Source: an uncultured Collinsella sp. (GTDB taxonomy: Bacteria; Actinomycetota; Coriobacteriia; Coriobacteriales; Coriobacteriaceae). Taken from it: a stretch of 64,000 nucleotides of DNA. Position 1 is the stretch's first letter; every line of letters starts with the position of its first letter. Shown one piece after another: positions 34,927 to 43,459 of this stretch. The notes under the pieces were generated by a model. The model saw nothing but the letters and a program-made list of their open reading frames with translations, made no database searches and was not told the DNA's origin. Made by a program: the position numbers and the translations under genes. The stretch is taken from NCBI GenBank assembly GCA_900543515.1, contig UQRW01000003.1, positions 1-64,000 of the forward strand, in the 5' to 3' direction.

Positions 34927-37227
34927 ATGTTCGCTGCCGCCATCTCGCTCGTCGGTCTTGCGGCGACCGTCTACCTTGTCTTGCGCGAGGCCAAGGCCAT
35001 TCGCGCTCAGTCGGGCACCGTTGCCAAGGGCGCCTTCGCCTGGAGCGTCGCCTTTGGCCTGTTCCAGCTCTTTTTGACCGTCTGGGGCGCTATTGGCCTC
35101 GTCGCGCAGAACGAGCCGCTCGCCTTCGTGATGCTCATCCTGACCAACGCCATCCTCACCGGCTGCGCTTGGGCCAGCATCGCCCGCGACCGCATCGCCC
35201 CGCGCGTCTTTGCGTTCGCCGGGCCCGACGCCCCCGCCCCCACCGGCAAGCTCGCCCGCCTGCGCGGAGCCTTTGTGGGTAAACCGCTCGTCGCCGCCGT
35301 CCTGTGCCTGCTGCTCGCCGGCGTCTTTGCGCTGCTGGGCATGGAGGTCTCGTCCAACCACGACTTTACCTGGGTCTACCCCCTGTGCATCCTGCTCGAG
35401 TGGGCCATCATCACCACGCTCATGGTCGGCCTGTTCTTCCTGTTCCAGCGCCACGGCGCAGCCCCCGCGGTCTTGGCCTTTGCCCTCTTTGTCCTGGGCA
35501 TTGCCGAGTTCTTCGTCATCACGTTTAAATCCATGCCCATCCAGCCGGGCGACCTTTCGGCCATCTCCACCGCCGCCGCGGTCGCCGGCACCGGCTACAC
35601 CTTCTCGATCTCGCTGTTCTGCGTGCTGTCCATGGGCTTTACCGCCATCGCCATGCTGCTGTGCGAGTACGCCGGCCTGGTGGCACCGCACCGTCAGAAG
35701 GGCGCCGCCAACGCCAAGCGCATGCTGCTCACCAACCTGCTCGTCGCCGTGCTGTGCCTGGGCGGTGTGACCGCACACGTCACGCTCATCGACTACTACA
35801 ACACCCTCGGCATCACCGTCTACACCTGGCGCCCGCTCGAGAGCTACTGGCGCGAGGGCTACCTGCCCGCTTTCATTAGCGCAGCGCAGTCCATCAAGCC
35901 GCCCAAACCCGCCGACTACTCCGTCGACGATGCCAAGGCCACGCTCAAAAAGTACGCCAAGGCCTATGACAAATCCGACGCGGCTAAGAGCGATGAGCGC
36001 GCCGCCGCAAAGGAGCAGTTCGACAGCGAGAAGCCCACGGTCATCGCCATCATGAACGAGACCTTCTCGGATCTGTCGATCTACCAGAACATGCGCGCCG
36101 GCTACGAGGGCCCGCAGTACTTTAAGAACCTGTCCAACTGCCTCAGCCGCGGCAAGCTCTACGTGAGCGCCTACGGCGGCGGTACCGCCAATACCGAGTT
36201 TGAGTTTATGACCGGCAACTCCATGGCCAACCTGGGCTCGGGCGTGTACCCCTACACCATCTACAACATGGAAACGACCGGGAACCTGGCAGAGCAGTTC
36301 AAGTCGCTCGGATATTCCACCACGGCCATGCACCCCAACCACGCCACCAACTGGAACCGCGAGAACGTGTACAAGGACTTTGGCTTTGACCGGTTCCTGT
36401 CCATCAACGACTTCCAGGGAGCCGACACTCTGCGCGGTATGGTGACCGACCAGGCGACCTATGACAAGATTCTTGAGCTGCTCGACCAGAACGCCGATCC
36501 GCAGTTTATCTTCGACGTGACCATGCAGAACCACTCGGGCTACGACACGGGCCTGCTGCCGGTCGACAAGCAGATGCACCTGAACATCGACACGACCGAT
36601 CTGGACGCCAAGACCGTCGAGGACGGCACGCTCTCCGATGTCGACGAGTACGTCTCGTGCATCGAGCAGTCCGACCAGGCGCTGCGCTACTTCCTTAACG
36701 CCCTGAGCAAGCTCGACCGCAAGGTGGTCGTGGTGTTCTGGGGCGATCACCAGCCGTTCTTCCCGTCCAAGTTCAACGACAAGTGGTTTACCGGTGAGGA
36801 CGACGCCACGCATCAGGAGCGTCTGTGGCAGACCGACTACATCATCTGGGCCAACTACGACGTTGCCGGCTGCGACCAGACGAGCGAGGTCGACGACCTG
36901 TCCACCAACTACCTGTCCACGCAGCTTATGCAGCTGATCGGCGCACCCCTCTCCGACTACCAGAAGGCGCACATGACGCTGCGTGAGTCGCTGCCCGCCA
37001 TCAACTCGGTGGGCTACGAGGACGCCAGCCTGCGCTGGGCGCTCTCCTCCAACGTCACCGGCGACGACGCCGCCGCAGCAGCCGCCACCAAGGCGCGCGA
37101 GGATTACGCCAAGATGCAGTACTACGAGATGTTCCGCGACGGCAAGAACGTCTACACCGAGCATTTCCAGACCGAGGCCAACGAAACCGACCCCAACCTG
37201 GCACCGGGTACGACCAAGATCAAGTAG
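34927..37227 (+). CDS. LTA synthase-like sulfatase-family phosphoglycerol transferase
   Basis: A 766-residue membrane enzyme. The N-terminal ~330 residues carry several helices and an extracellular linker. The C-terminal part is a sulfatase/alkaline-phosphatase fold with NETFSDLSIYQ (metal site), the nucleophile Thr in GGGTANTEFEFMTGNS, a His in YDTGLLPV-preceding MQNHSG, and FWGDHQPFF. The layout is that of LtaS and related glycerol-phosphate or polymer-modifying enzymes at the cell surface. Start at 34927 with gaggag 8 bp upstream. No polymer-synthesis neighbours, so its polymer is unknown. Confidence 0.9.
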   Translation: MFAAAISLVGLAATVYLVLREAKAIRAQSGTVAKGAFAWSVAFGLFQLFLTVWGAIGLVAQNEPLAFVMLILTNAILTGCAWASIARDRIAPRVFAFAGPDAPAPTGKLARLRGAFVGKPLVAAVLCLLLAGVFALLGMEVSSNHDFTWVYPLCILLEWAIITTLMVGLFFLFQRHGAAPAVLAFALFVLGIAEFFVITFKSMPIQPGDLSAISTAAAVAGTGYTFSISLFCVLSMGFTAIAMLLCEYAGLVAPHRQKGAANAKRMLLTNLLVAVLCLGGVTAHVTLIDYYNTLGITVYTWRPLESYWREGYLPAFISAAQSIKPPKPADYSVDDAKATLKKYAKAYDKSDAAKSDERAAAKEQFDSEKPTVIAIMNETFSDLSIYQNMRAGYEGPQYFKNLSNCLSRGKLYVSAYGGGTANTEFEFMTGNSMANLGSGVYPYTIYNMETTGNLAEQFKSLGYSTTAMHPNHATNWNRENVYKDFGFDRFLSINDFQGADTLRGMVTDQATYDKILELLDQNADPQFIFDVTMQNHSGYDTGLLPVDKQMHLNIDTTDLDAKTVEDGTLSDVDEYVSCIEQSDQALRYFLNALSKLDRKVVVVFWGDHQPFFPSKFNDKWFTGEDDATHQERLWQTDYIIWANYDVAGCDQTSEVDDLSTNYLSTQLMQLIGAPLSDYQKAHMTLRESLPAINSVGYEDASLRWALSSNVTGDDAAAAAATKAREDYAKMQYYEMFRDGKNVYTEHFQTEANETDPNLAPGTTKIK

Positions 37228-37248
37228 CGGGTCACTCATAACTGGTTC

Positions 37249-37377
37249 GTCTGCCCGGCGGCGCGGAACGTAAGGTTCCCTGCTCGGACAGTCCTGCTCG
37301 CACGGAGAGCACATTAAGTGCTCTCCGGCTCGTGCGGAACTCGCGATGAACCTTACGTTCCGCGTCGCCGGGCAGAC
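37249..37377. repeat. Large hairpin element, copy 1
   Basis: Arms of 30 bp (37249-37278 and 37348-37377, starting gtctgcccggcggcgcggaa) pair almost completely. The conserved core between them is ctgctcggacagtcctgctc, a small hairpin (gagagcac-attaa-gtgctctc) and gtgcggaactcgcgatgaac. Copy 2 at 42619-42763 has the same core in the opposite orientation with entirely different arms. It lies directly after the sulfatase gene. Confidence 0.8.
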
Positions 37378-37435
37378 GCCTTGTTGTTGGAGCGCGGCTT
37401 GTCGTAGGGGTATCCGCTGAACATATATAAGTCGA

Positions 37436-37460
37436 AGGCCACGTCATGTGGCCTTTTTGC
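37436..37460 (+). terminator. Intrinsic terminator after the sulfatase gene
   Basis: Stem aaggccac/gtggcctt with a gtcat loop followed by tttt. It separates the sulfatase gene and hairpin copy 1 from the hairpin array. Confidence 0.75.
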
Positions 37461-37464
37461 ATCC

Positions 37465-37817
37465 GGAAACCGTGTCCCAGAATTCACGTCCGGAACGGGA
37501 TGCAGTTTCCGCTTGGGACCCGATTGGGAAAGTGTGTCCCACTATTCAGCTGGATTCCGGGATGTATTTTCCGGTTGAGGCTCGTTGGGAAAGTGCGTCC
37601 CACTTTGGGGGCTGATTCTGGGACGTGGTTTCCGGTTGGCTCTCATTGGGAAAGTTCATCCCATTTCTCGGCCTAATTATGGGACGCAGTTTCCCGTTGA
37701 GGACCCTTTGGGAAAGTGCGTCCCGGTCCGGGCGCTCAAACTGGGATGGATTTTCCGGATGAGGGCTTGACGGAAAATGTGTCCCGTTCCGGGCGCTAAT
37801 TGTGGGATGCAGTTTCC
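37465..37817. repeat. Array 1 of ~61-bp hairpin units (6 units)
   Basis: Six units start at 37465, 37526, 37587, 37648, 37710 and 37772, i.e. every 61-62 bp. Each has a left arm close to gggaaagtgcgtccca and a right arm close to tgggatgcattttcc, separated by 15-18 variable bases. The ~15 bp between units are also variable. Short frames across it are artefacts of the repeat. A second array of the same unit is at 42119-42566, beyond the surface-protein gene. Confidence 0.85.
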
Positions 37818-37841
37818 GCTTGCGGAGTCTCCACTCAACAG

Positions 37842-37880
37842 AAAACCCGGGTGGCCTGTTTTTTGGCTACCCGGGTTTTT
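37842..37880 (-). terminator. Intrinsic terminator of the surface-protein gene
   Basis: Stem aaaacccgggt/acccgggttttt around a T-rich loop, 27 bp after the stop codon. On the minus strand a ttttctgtt run follows the stem. Confidence 0.8.
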
Positions 37881-37906
37881 GGGTTGTCGATATGTTCGAC
37901 TGGCTA

Positions 37907-40900
37907 CTAGTGGGTCTTGCGGCGCTTGATCAGCATGATGAGGGCTATCACTACGAGCGTTGCTCCCGCTGCTGCTGCGGTGGCGACTAGGGCGAATGTT
38001 TGGTCGCCGGTGTTTGCGAGGTTCTTCGCTGTGGTCGTAGTCTTGACCTTGGTGTCGGTCTTAGCTCCGTTGTCGGACTTGGGCTTGTCCGGGTTCGTCG
38101 GGGTCTCAGGAGTCTCGGGGTCCTTTGAGCCTTCGGAATCGGTTGGGCCGGCGGTGTTTACCAGCGTATGGTCCAGGAACTTCTTGGCGCCCGCACTTGC
38201 CTGTGAGAACAGGCGGCGCGTGCGGATCGGGGTGGCGTTCACCGTTGTGGGCGCCGTCTCCTCGGCCTCGATATTCACGAGCGTCGTGCCGGTGTCGAGG
38301 CCCACGTCGTTGTATCCCACGTGGCAGTAATACTGCGCACCGTCATCGTCTGCGGTCAGGTCAATCTCGAGCTTTGAGGCCGTTCCAGCCGCGAGGTTGC
38401 CATCGGCACCCACGAGCTTAAACTCTGTCTCGCCGCGGCCCTTGCGGTACCACATATAGGTCGGTGCCAGCCCTGTTTCGCTATCGTCGGCACCGAGTTG
38501 CTTCACATGGCCAATCGCCGAGAGCGTCAGGTGGCTTCCCGCCGCGCGCTCAACCGAAGAGTCGTATCCAAGATCCGACCCCTCCGCAGCATCCGCCGCA
38601 GGTCCGCTCACGGTCATCGTCATGCCATCGGGCATGGTCTTGACCGTGATGATTGCCGAGCGAATACCTGTTTCGGTCGTGGATCCGTTCTTAACGACGG
38701 CGATGGCGAATCGATACTCCGTATTGGGCTGCAGCCCATCCCACTTGAGCGAGGTCTGCGTGTTGTCGGCAATCTTCCAGCTATTGACGACCGCATCCGC
38801 CGCATTGCTCTGCAGCATGCCCACGCCGTAGCTAAAGCCACTCTTGTTTGCGAGTACATCGTCCCAGCTAAACGTAACGCTGGTCGAATCGACGGCGTTT
38901 GCCGTAAAGCCCGTCACGGCCGGCGCGTCGGGCATCTCGACGTCCTTAACGTCATAGCCCACGATCCAGAACTGGTCGGTGTCCTTGGTGCCGAGCTTGT
39001 CGCCCGAGTCTGCCTCGAACTTGTCGACATCCACCGCGTTGACGCCCAGACGCCACACAAAACCGTACTTGCCCTGCGCGGCCTCGGGCAGGTTGTCGAC
39101 GGTGCCGCCGTATTCGGTCGATTCACTCGAGGAGTTACCCGTAGTAAAGCCGGCGTTGGCACCAAAGCACAGGCCGCCAAACAACTCGTGCTTTGCGAGC
39201 TTCGCGCCCATGACAACGCTGCCGTTCAGCGTCAAGCCGAGCTCGAGCTCCTGCTCCTTGCCCTCCTCGACTTCGATGGTCTGCTCAATGCTCGCCCCCG
39301 ACTGCGCGGCGGCGCCGTTAAACCCATCGTGCGTGTAGGCGCGCGTTACGCCAGGCTTGCCCAGGCCAAAGGAATCCCCAACGGGAGTCTCGCCGTTGAG
39401 CGTCGTTTGATAGGTTCCGGGTTCTCCCGACCGGTTGGTCAAAAAGTAGCTGAGCGGCGTCATATTGTGCTGTTTGGCAATGCGGTCATAGGCCTCGACA
39501 TTAACGACCGAGGTCTGCGCGCCGAGCGACACGGGCGCCGCCATCACGCCCTTGCCACCAGTTTCCTCATTTTCGATCTCATACTCGTAATAGACCATCG
39601 GAATCGTGTAGAGCACGGCCTTGTCACCCTCGCCGGCATGCGACTCATAGCTTACGCTTGCGCTGACCGTGCGCTCGCTCCGGTAGTCATAGCATCCCTC
39701 GGCGGCAAAATCGACTGAAGCACTCATCGCGACCAGGGGCGGACCGGTCTGCACCTCGACGGCAACGCCCAACTCGGCGCCAATGGTATAGCCCTGGGAT
39801 GTCCCCGTGCCCTTTTCCTCTCCGTATGACGTGCCGCCCAACACCAGATAGCCGTATGCCTGCTCCAGATCCTCAACATAGGGCGCATCCTGCAGCACGG
39901 CAAGCACGCGCGGGTTGGTATAGACCTTGTAGCGGTCCTTGTACGTGATCTTGACGCTGTCGTTGTCGACATCGGGCAGCGCGAGCGAGATAAATGTGCC
40001 GTAGGTAGTGCCGCGACGGTTGCTCTCGCTAATCACCTGCTCCTCGCCGCGGCGCACCTTTCCGTTCTCGTCGAGCGAAAAATGCGAGGCGGTCATCCAA
40101 TAGTAGTCATCGTTCTTGCGCAGGTCCTCGTCGCGGTGCTTGCCCACCACGGCGATAAAGCTCTCGTTATAGCGGTCCGAACCCGAGACGCTGCCCGCCT
40201 TGACGTCGCTGATCCACACCTGTTCTATACCCTTGTGGTCATGCTTGTTGCTGCTGTTGTATTGCTGACCGCTCATGCTCATGGTTCCGACCATGGACCC
40301 CAAGCCCTGAGCCCCGCTCTGTGCCGTGTTGCAGGCAAAGTCGCGGAACACATCGCCGCCCACGAGCACCTCGTCAACCGCCAGCTGCTCGGACAGGCCG
40401 TCAAGGTTGGCAGTGGCAAGGGCAATAGGCGCCAAGGTGCACGGATAGCGCTTATCCTGAGCGCCATCCTTCCATGCGCTGTTGGGCACATGCATCAGCC
40501 CATAGGAGGCGAGGAGCCCGTCTCTGTATTCCTTACAATCGGAAAGCTTGAACTCGCCAGACTCCGAGTCAAAATACGCGTAGCGGTACAGCGCGCCGTA
40601 CAGCCCCTTGCTGCCGTCAGAAGCGCCGTAATCAAAAGCGCTGCGTTGCCAGTCATAGCCCGCAAGAATAAGGCCCGTGACAGTTTCACCCGTCTTCTTT
40701 CCTTCTTCATCGTAGGCGGCAAACGTGCCGAACGTCGCATTCGCAGCGACCATGGTCTTGCCGTTCGCGGAGAGGGAGATTGCGCCCGCGTCGCCCAGAG
40801 CATCGACATGGACGAGCGCACCCTTGGATGCATCCCACGAAAACAGCTCGCAATGCGTCGACTTATCAATATTCTTCTTGCCGCAGGGTGCCGAGACCAC

Positions 40901-41995
40901 GATGGCGAGGTCATCGCAAAAATCGCGATCGAGGTCGCCGGCCGCTAGCGAAACGACAGGAGCTGACTGAAGCTGCGTCCAGGAGTCGTTCCCGCCCTTG
41001 TTGTGCGTGGTGTAGTCCGCGGCGTTACCGGCATCGATCTTGACGACGCTTTGCTTCCAGTTGCCGCCCTCCAAGTCATACATGTCGACTACAGCCTTGC
41101 GCACGCCGTTCTCGTCGACATAGCAGCCCGCGTAGACAAAAAGCTCGTCGACGCCGTCGCCATCGACATCGCCCGCCTCGACATCAAAGACGGCGTCGTG
41201 CTCTTGCAGGTAACCGGCATCCAGGTACTTAAAACGGCCTTCGTACATCATATTAGTGTTGACCGTCACCGGCAGGTGTGTGTCGAGAGTGCGCGTACGC
41301 CCGTTGCTAAACGAGTAGAGGACCAGCTCAACCTTTCCGGCGTATGACTTGCCGTCAATCGTCGTGGAGGAACTGTCGCCGTAGGCACGGAGCTCGGCAA
41401 CGCGGCTCTTTTTGCCCGTGCTGGCGTCGCTGCAGAACTCAACACTCGTGGCGTGAATGCCCGAGAAACCGTTGTTGTCGTTGGCGAGTACTGTTGAGGA
41501 CTCATTGTTGCTTAGGTACGACCAGGTGCCGCCACCGTAGTCGCTATGCTTGTAGAGATCGCTGTTCGTATCGAAGTTGTTGACGTTTTGCCAGAACTTT
41601 GCGGCGCCCCACACACTTCCATAGCCATCGGTGAGTTTGCTGCTGCCGCCAATGTCACCGCGCTCGACGTTCTCGAGCTTGTCGCGCAGAGTGTAGCGAT
41701 TGCCATGGCTACCGTTAGCTGCCATATAGACCTCGCTGCGCGTGGCAAACGTCGTGGGGGTATCAGTGGAATAGGGGCCAACGGTATCGGCCGGAATGTC
41801 CTCGCTCGTGCCCAGACCCAGGGCTTGATAATCCTGCTCGGTCATATCGGTGATTGCGGGCGCGTCTGCCGCCTGGGCAACCTGGGGCGTGGCCGTGAAG
41901 CAGGCGACGCTCGTGGCGATCAACGCAGCAAGCGCCGCCGTCCCAACAAGCGGGATTTTCGACAGCCTACGGATACGGAGGTGTGGAACGTACAT
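37907..41995 (-). CDS. Large sortase-anchored surface protein with FG-GAP-like and FN3-like regions
   Basis: A 1362-residue cell-wall protein. The N-terminus has a signal peptide (RIRRLSKIPLVGTAALAALI, cleaved near QAADA). Residues ~100-500 contain calcium-loop-like FG-GAP/VCBS-type repeats (AGDVDGDGVDELFVYAG, AAGDLDRDFCDDLAIVV). Around residues ~990-1080 there is a fibronectin-III-like domain (SVTFSWDDVL, LQPNTEYRFAIAVV). The C-terminus has a Thr/Pro-rich spacer, a sorting signal LANTGD, a helix and the tail KRRKTH. Start at 41995 has gcgagg 6 bp upstream; a 12-residue extension to 42031 has no binding site. It is probably anchored covalently to peptidoglycan; the ligand is unknown. It is flanked on both sides by hairpin arrays. 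Confidence 0.88.
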   Translation of the reverse strand: MYVPHLRIRRLSKIPLVGTAALAALIATSVACFTATPQVAQAADAPAITDMTEQDYQALGLGTSEDIPADTVGPYSTDTPTTFATRSEVYMAANGSHGNRYTLRDKLENVERGDIGGSSKLTDGYGSVWGAAKFWQNVNNFDTNSDLYKHSDYGGGTWSYLSNNESSTVLANDNNGFSGIHATSVEFCSDASTGKKSRVAELRAYGDSSSTTIDGKSYAGKVELVLYSFSNGRTRTLDTHLPVTVNTNMMYEGRFKYLDAGYLQEHDAVFDVEAGDVDGDGVDELFVYAGCYVDENGVRKAVVDMYDLEGGNWKQSVVKIDAGNAADYTTHNKGGNDSWTQLQSAPVVSLAAGDLDRDFCDDLAIVVSAPCGKKNIDKSTHCELFSWDASKGALVHVDALGDAGAISLSANGKTMVAANATFGTFAAYDEEGKKTGETVTGLILAGYDWQRSAFDYGASDGSKGLYGALYRYAYFDSESGEFKLSDCKEYRDGLLASYGLMHVPNSAWKDGAQDKRYPCTLAPIALATANLDGLSEQLAVDEVLVGGDVFRDFACNTAQSGAQGLGSMVGTMSMSGQQYNSSNKHDHKGIEQVWISDVKAGSVSGSDRYNESFIAVVGKHRDEDLRKNDDYYWMTASHFSLDENGKVRRGEEQVISESNRRGTTYGTFISLALPDVDNDSVKITYKDRYKVYTNPRVLAVLQDAPYVEDLEQAYGYLVLGGTSYGEEKGTGTSQGYTIGAELGVAVEVQTGPPLVAMSASVDFAAEGCYDYRSERTVSASVSYESHAGEGDKAVLYTIPMVYYEYEIENEETGGKGVMAAPVSLGAQTSVVNVEAYDRIAKQHNMTPLSYFLTNRSGEPGTYQTTLNGETPVGDSFGLGKPGVTRAYTHDGFNGAAAQSGASIEQTIEVEEGKEQELELGLTLNGSVVMGAKLAKHELFGGLCFGANAGFTTGNSSSESTEYGGTVDNLPEAAQGKYGFVWRLGVNAVDVDKFEADSGDKLGTKDTDQFWIVGYDVKDVEMPDAPAVTGFTANAVDSTSVTFSWDDVLANKSGFSYGVGMLQSNAADAVVNSWKIADNTQTSLKWDGLQPNTEYRFAIAVVKNGSTTETGIRSAIITVKTMPDGMTMTVSGPAADAAEGSDLGYDSSVERAAGSHLTLSAIGHVKQLGADDSETGLAPTYMWYRKGRGETEFKLVGADGNLAAGTASKLEIDLTADDDGAQYYCHVGYNDVGLDTGTTLVNIEAEETAPTTVNATPIRTRRLFSQASAGAKKFLDHTLVNTAGPTDSEGSKDPETPETPTNPDKPKSDNGAKTDTKVKTTTTAKNLANTGDQTFALVATAAAAGATLVVIALIMLIKRRKTH

Positions 41996-42024
41996 GAGGG
42001 ACCTCGCTTTATTCGAGTGGAGTG

Positions 42025-42101
42025 GACTCATTTTTGCAAATGATACGTCCGATGCCCGATATCACGTGTCTCATTTTCGCCAACGGCGTGTCTCATTTTT
42101 G
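42025..42101 (-). promoter_or_regulatory. Direct repeats upstream of the surface-protein gene
   Basis: Read on the gene strand, caaaaatgagacac (42088-42101), cgaaaatgagacac (42066-42079) and caaaaatgagtc (42025-42036) are three copies of one motif. The first two are exactly 22 bp apart, about two helical turns. They lie 30-106 bp upstream of the start. A regulator site or promoter role is inferred. Confidence 0.45.
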
Positions 42102-42118
42102 AGAATCCGAGATGCCGC

Positions 42119-42566
42119 GGAAATCTTATCCCAGCTCAAAGGCCATTTCTGGGATGTATTTTCCGTCGAGTGCCTCATCGGGAAACTGCATCCCATTTCA
42201 AGCGTCGATTCTTGGACGCACTTTCCCCTTAGACCCTCAACCGGAAACCGCATCCCACTTTGAGCGCAAATTCCGGGATGCATTTTCCGCTTGAGCCTCA
42301 TTGGGAAACGGCGTCCCACTTTGAGGGCTGATTGTGGGATGCATTTTCCGGTTTTGCTCTCATTGGGAAAATGCATCCCGTTTCTTGACCGAATAATGGG
42401 ACGCAATTTCCCGTTGGAGCGCCTTTGGGAAAGTGTGTCCCACTTCGACCGCCCAGAGTGGGATGCACTTTCCGCAAAGCACCTCAACGGGAAACTACGT
42501 CCCATTCCAAAGGCAATTTCCGGGACGCATTTTTCGAAAGCCTGACCATCCGGAAAGCCCGTCCCA
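42119..42566. repeat. Array 2 of ~61-bp hairpin units (7 units plus a half)
   Basis: Units start near 42119, 42180, 42243, 42303, 42364, 42427 and 42489, with a final left arm at 42552. Arms match those of array 1 (ggaaactgcatccca and gggatgcattttcc types) and are in the same orientation. Variable interior and spacer sequences are not shared with array 1. The last half unit runs into hairpin copy 2. Confidence 0.85.
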
Positions 42567-42618
42567 CTTTGGACGCATCCGGGCACGGAACCATCGACCT
42601 ATCAGGCCTCCCATCAAT

Positions 42619-42763
42619 AAAGAGGCGTCCTCCCGGACGGCGGGGCACGAAGTTCATCGCGAGTTCCGCACGCAAAGAAGGCCACTTAATGTGGCCTTCG
42701 TCTTGCGCAGGACTGTAGAGCAGGGAACTTCGTGCCCCGACGCCCGGGAGGACGTTTCATTTA
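42619..42763. repeat. Large hairpin element, copy 2 (inverted)
   Basis: Arms cgtcctcccgg...ggggcacgaagttc and gaacttcgtgcccc...cccgggaggacg pair over ~30 bp with a small mismatch patch. Read on the minus strand the interior matches copy 1: ctgctctacagtcctgcgc, a small hairpin (gaaggccac-attaa-gtggccttc) and gtgcggaactcgcgatgaac. Both the arms and the inner stem differ from copy 1 but still pair. Confidence 0.8.
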
Positions 42764-42796
42764 GAAAGATGGACCGACCGCCGTCAGCGATGGGAG

Positions 42797-43348
42797 CTAC
42801 TCCCCCAGCACGGCCTTTTTGGCGGCTGCAGCCATGTTGTCCAGATCTTCCTTGGTGGGGTGATCCTTTGCGGCAACCCAGTTGTCGAGCAGCATCTTAT
42901 AGCGCGCGTTGTCGGGATCTTGCTCGAGCATGGCCTCGTAGCGCTGCTTGACCGCGGGGCCCATCTTGCCCTGGCACATCGCCCAGCCCGCAAGCTCGGC
43001 ATCCCCAGCCAAATTGGAAGTTACGCGGTCGATAATCTGCTGGTAATAGCTCTGATCGGCCCCAAAGCCGCAGGTGCCAAACAGGAAGACGCGCTTGCCG
43101 TGCAAAGCGGAGAGCAACGCCGCGACCGAAGGCGTGCACGCGCCCTTGTCGCACCAAAAACCGACGAGCACCGTGTCGGCCGCGCAGGCGCCCTGCGCCT
43201 CGAGCGCAACCTGATCTGCATCCGCATCGTCGCTCAACGCCGCGGCATGGACAAACTCAACACCCGCAGCCTGCAGAGCGCGCTTGATCGCGCCCGAAAC
43301 CATCCTGGTATTACCGCTCTTGCTGTTAACCACCAAAGAGCACGTCAT
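42797..43348 (-). CDS. Flavodoxin family protein
   Basis: A 183-residue FMN-binding electron carrier-like protein. The phosphate loop is NSKSGNTRMVS (residues ~8-18), followed by VGFWCDKGACTPSVAALL and FLFGTCGFGADQSYY, the layout of the short Flavodoxin_3-type group. The C-terminal ~50 residues (HPTKEDLDNMAAAAKKAV) are helical. The start could be ATG at 43348 or GTG at 43354; gagg lies 10 or 4 bp before. Single gene. Its reductase partner is not in the window. Confidence 0.85.
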   Translation of the reverse strand: MTCSLVVNSKSGNTRMVSGAIKRALQAAGVEFVHAAALSDDADADQVALEAQGACAADTVLVGFWCDKGACTPSVAALLSALHGKRVFLFGTCGFGADQSYYQQIIDRVTSNLAGDAELAGWAMCQGKMGPAVKQRYEAMLEQDPDNARYKMLLDNWVAAKDHPTKEDLDNMAAAAKKAVLGE

Positions 43349-43459
43349 AGTCACGTTGCCTCGTTTCCCCCAAAACTAAAGCCACTAATGCAATTTATTA
43401 GATGAATATCTTAGTACTAACAACGCAGATGTAAACCATCTGCCGCTAATCGGTAGCCC

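Noticed and set aside
37446..37676. Small reading frames across the hairpin arrays
   Set aside because: Their translations only repeat the array unit, differ between units, and have no start signals.
37465..42566. CRISPR arrays
   Set aside because: The periodic units are short imperfect dyads with two variable segments per period, not constant 28-37 bp direct repeats with unique spacers, and there are no cas genes nearby.
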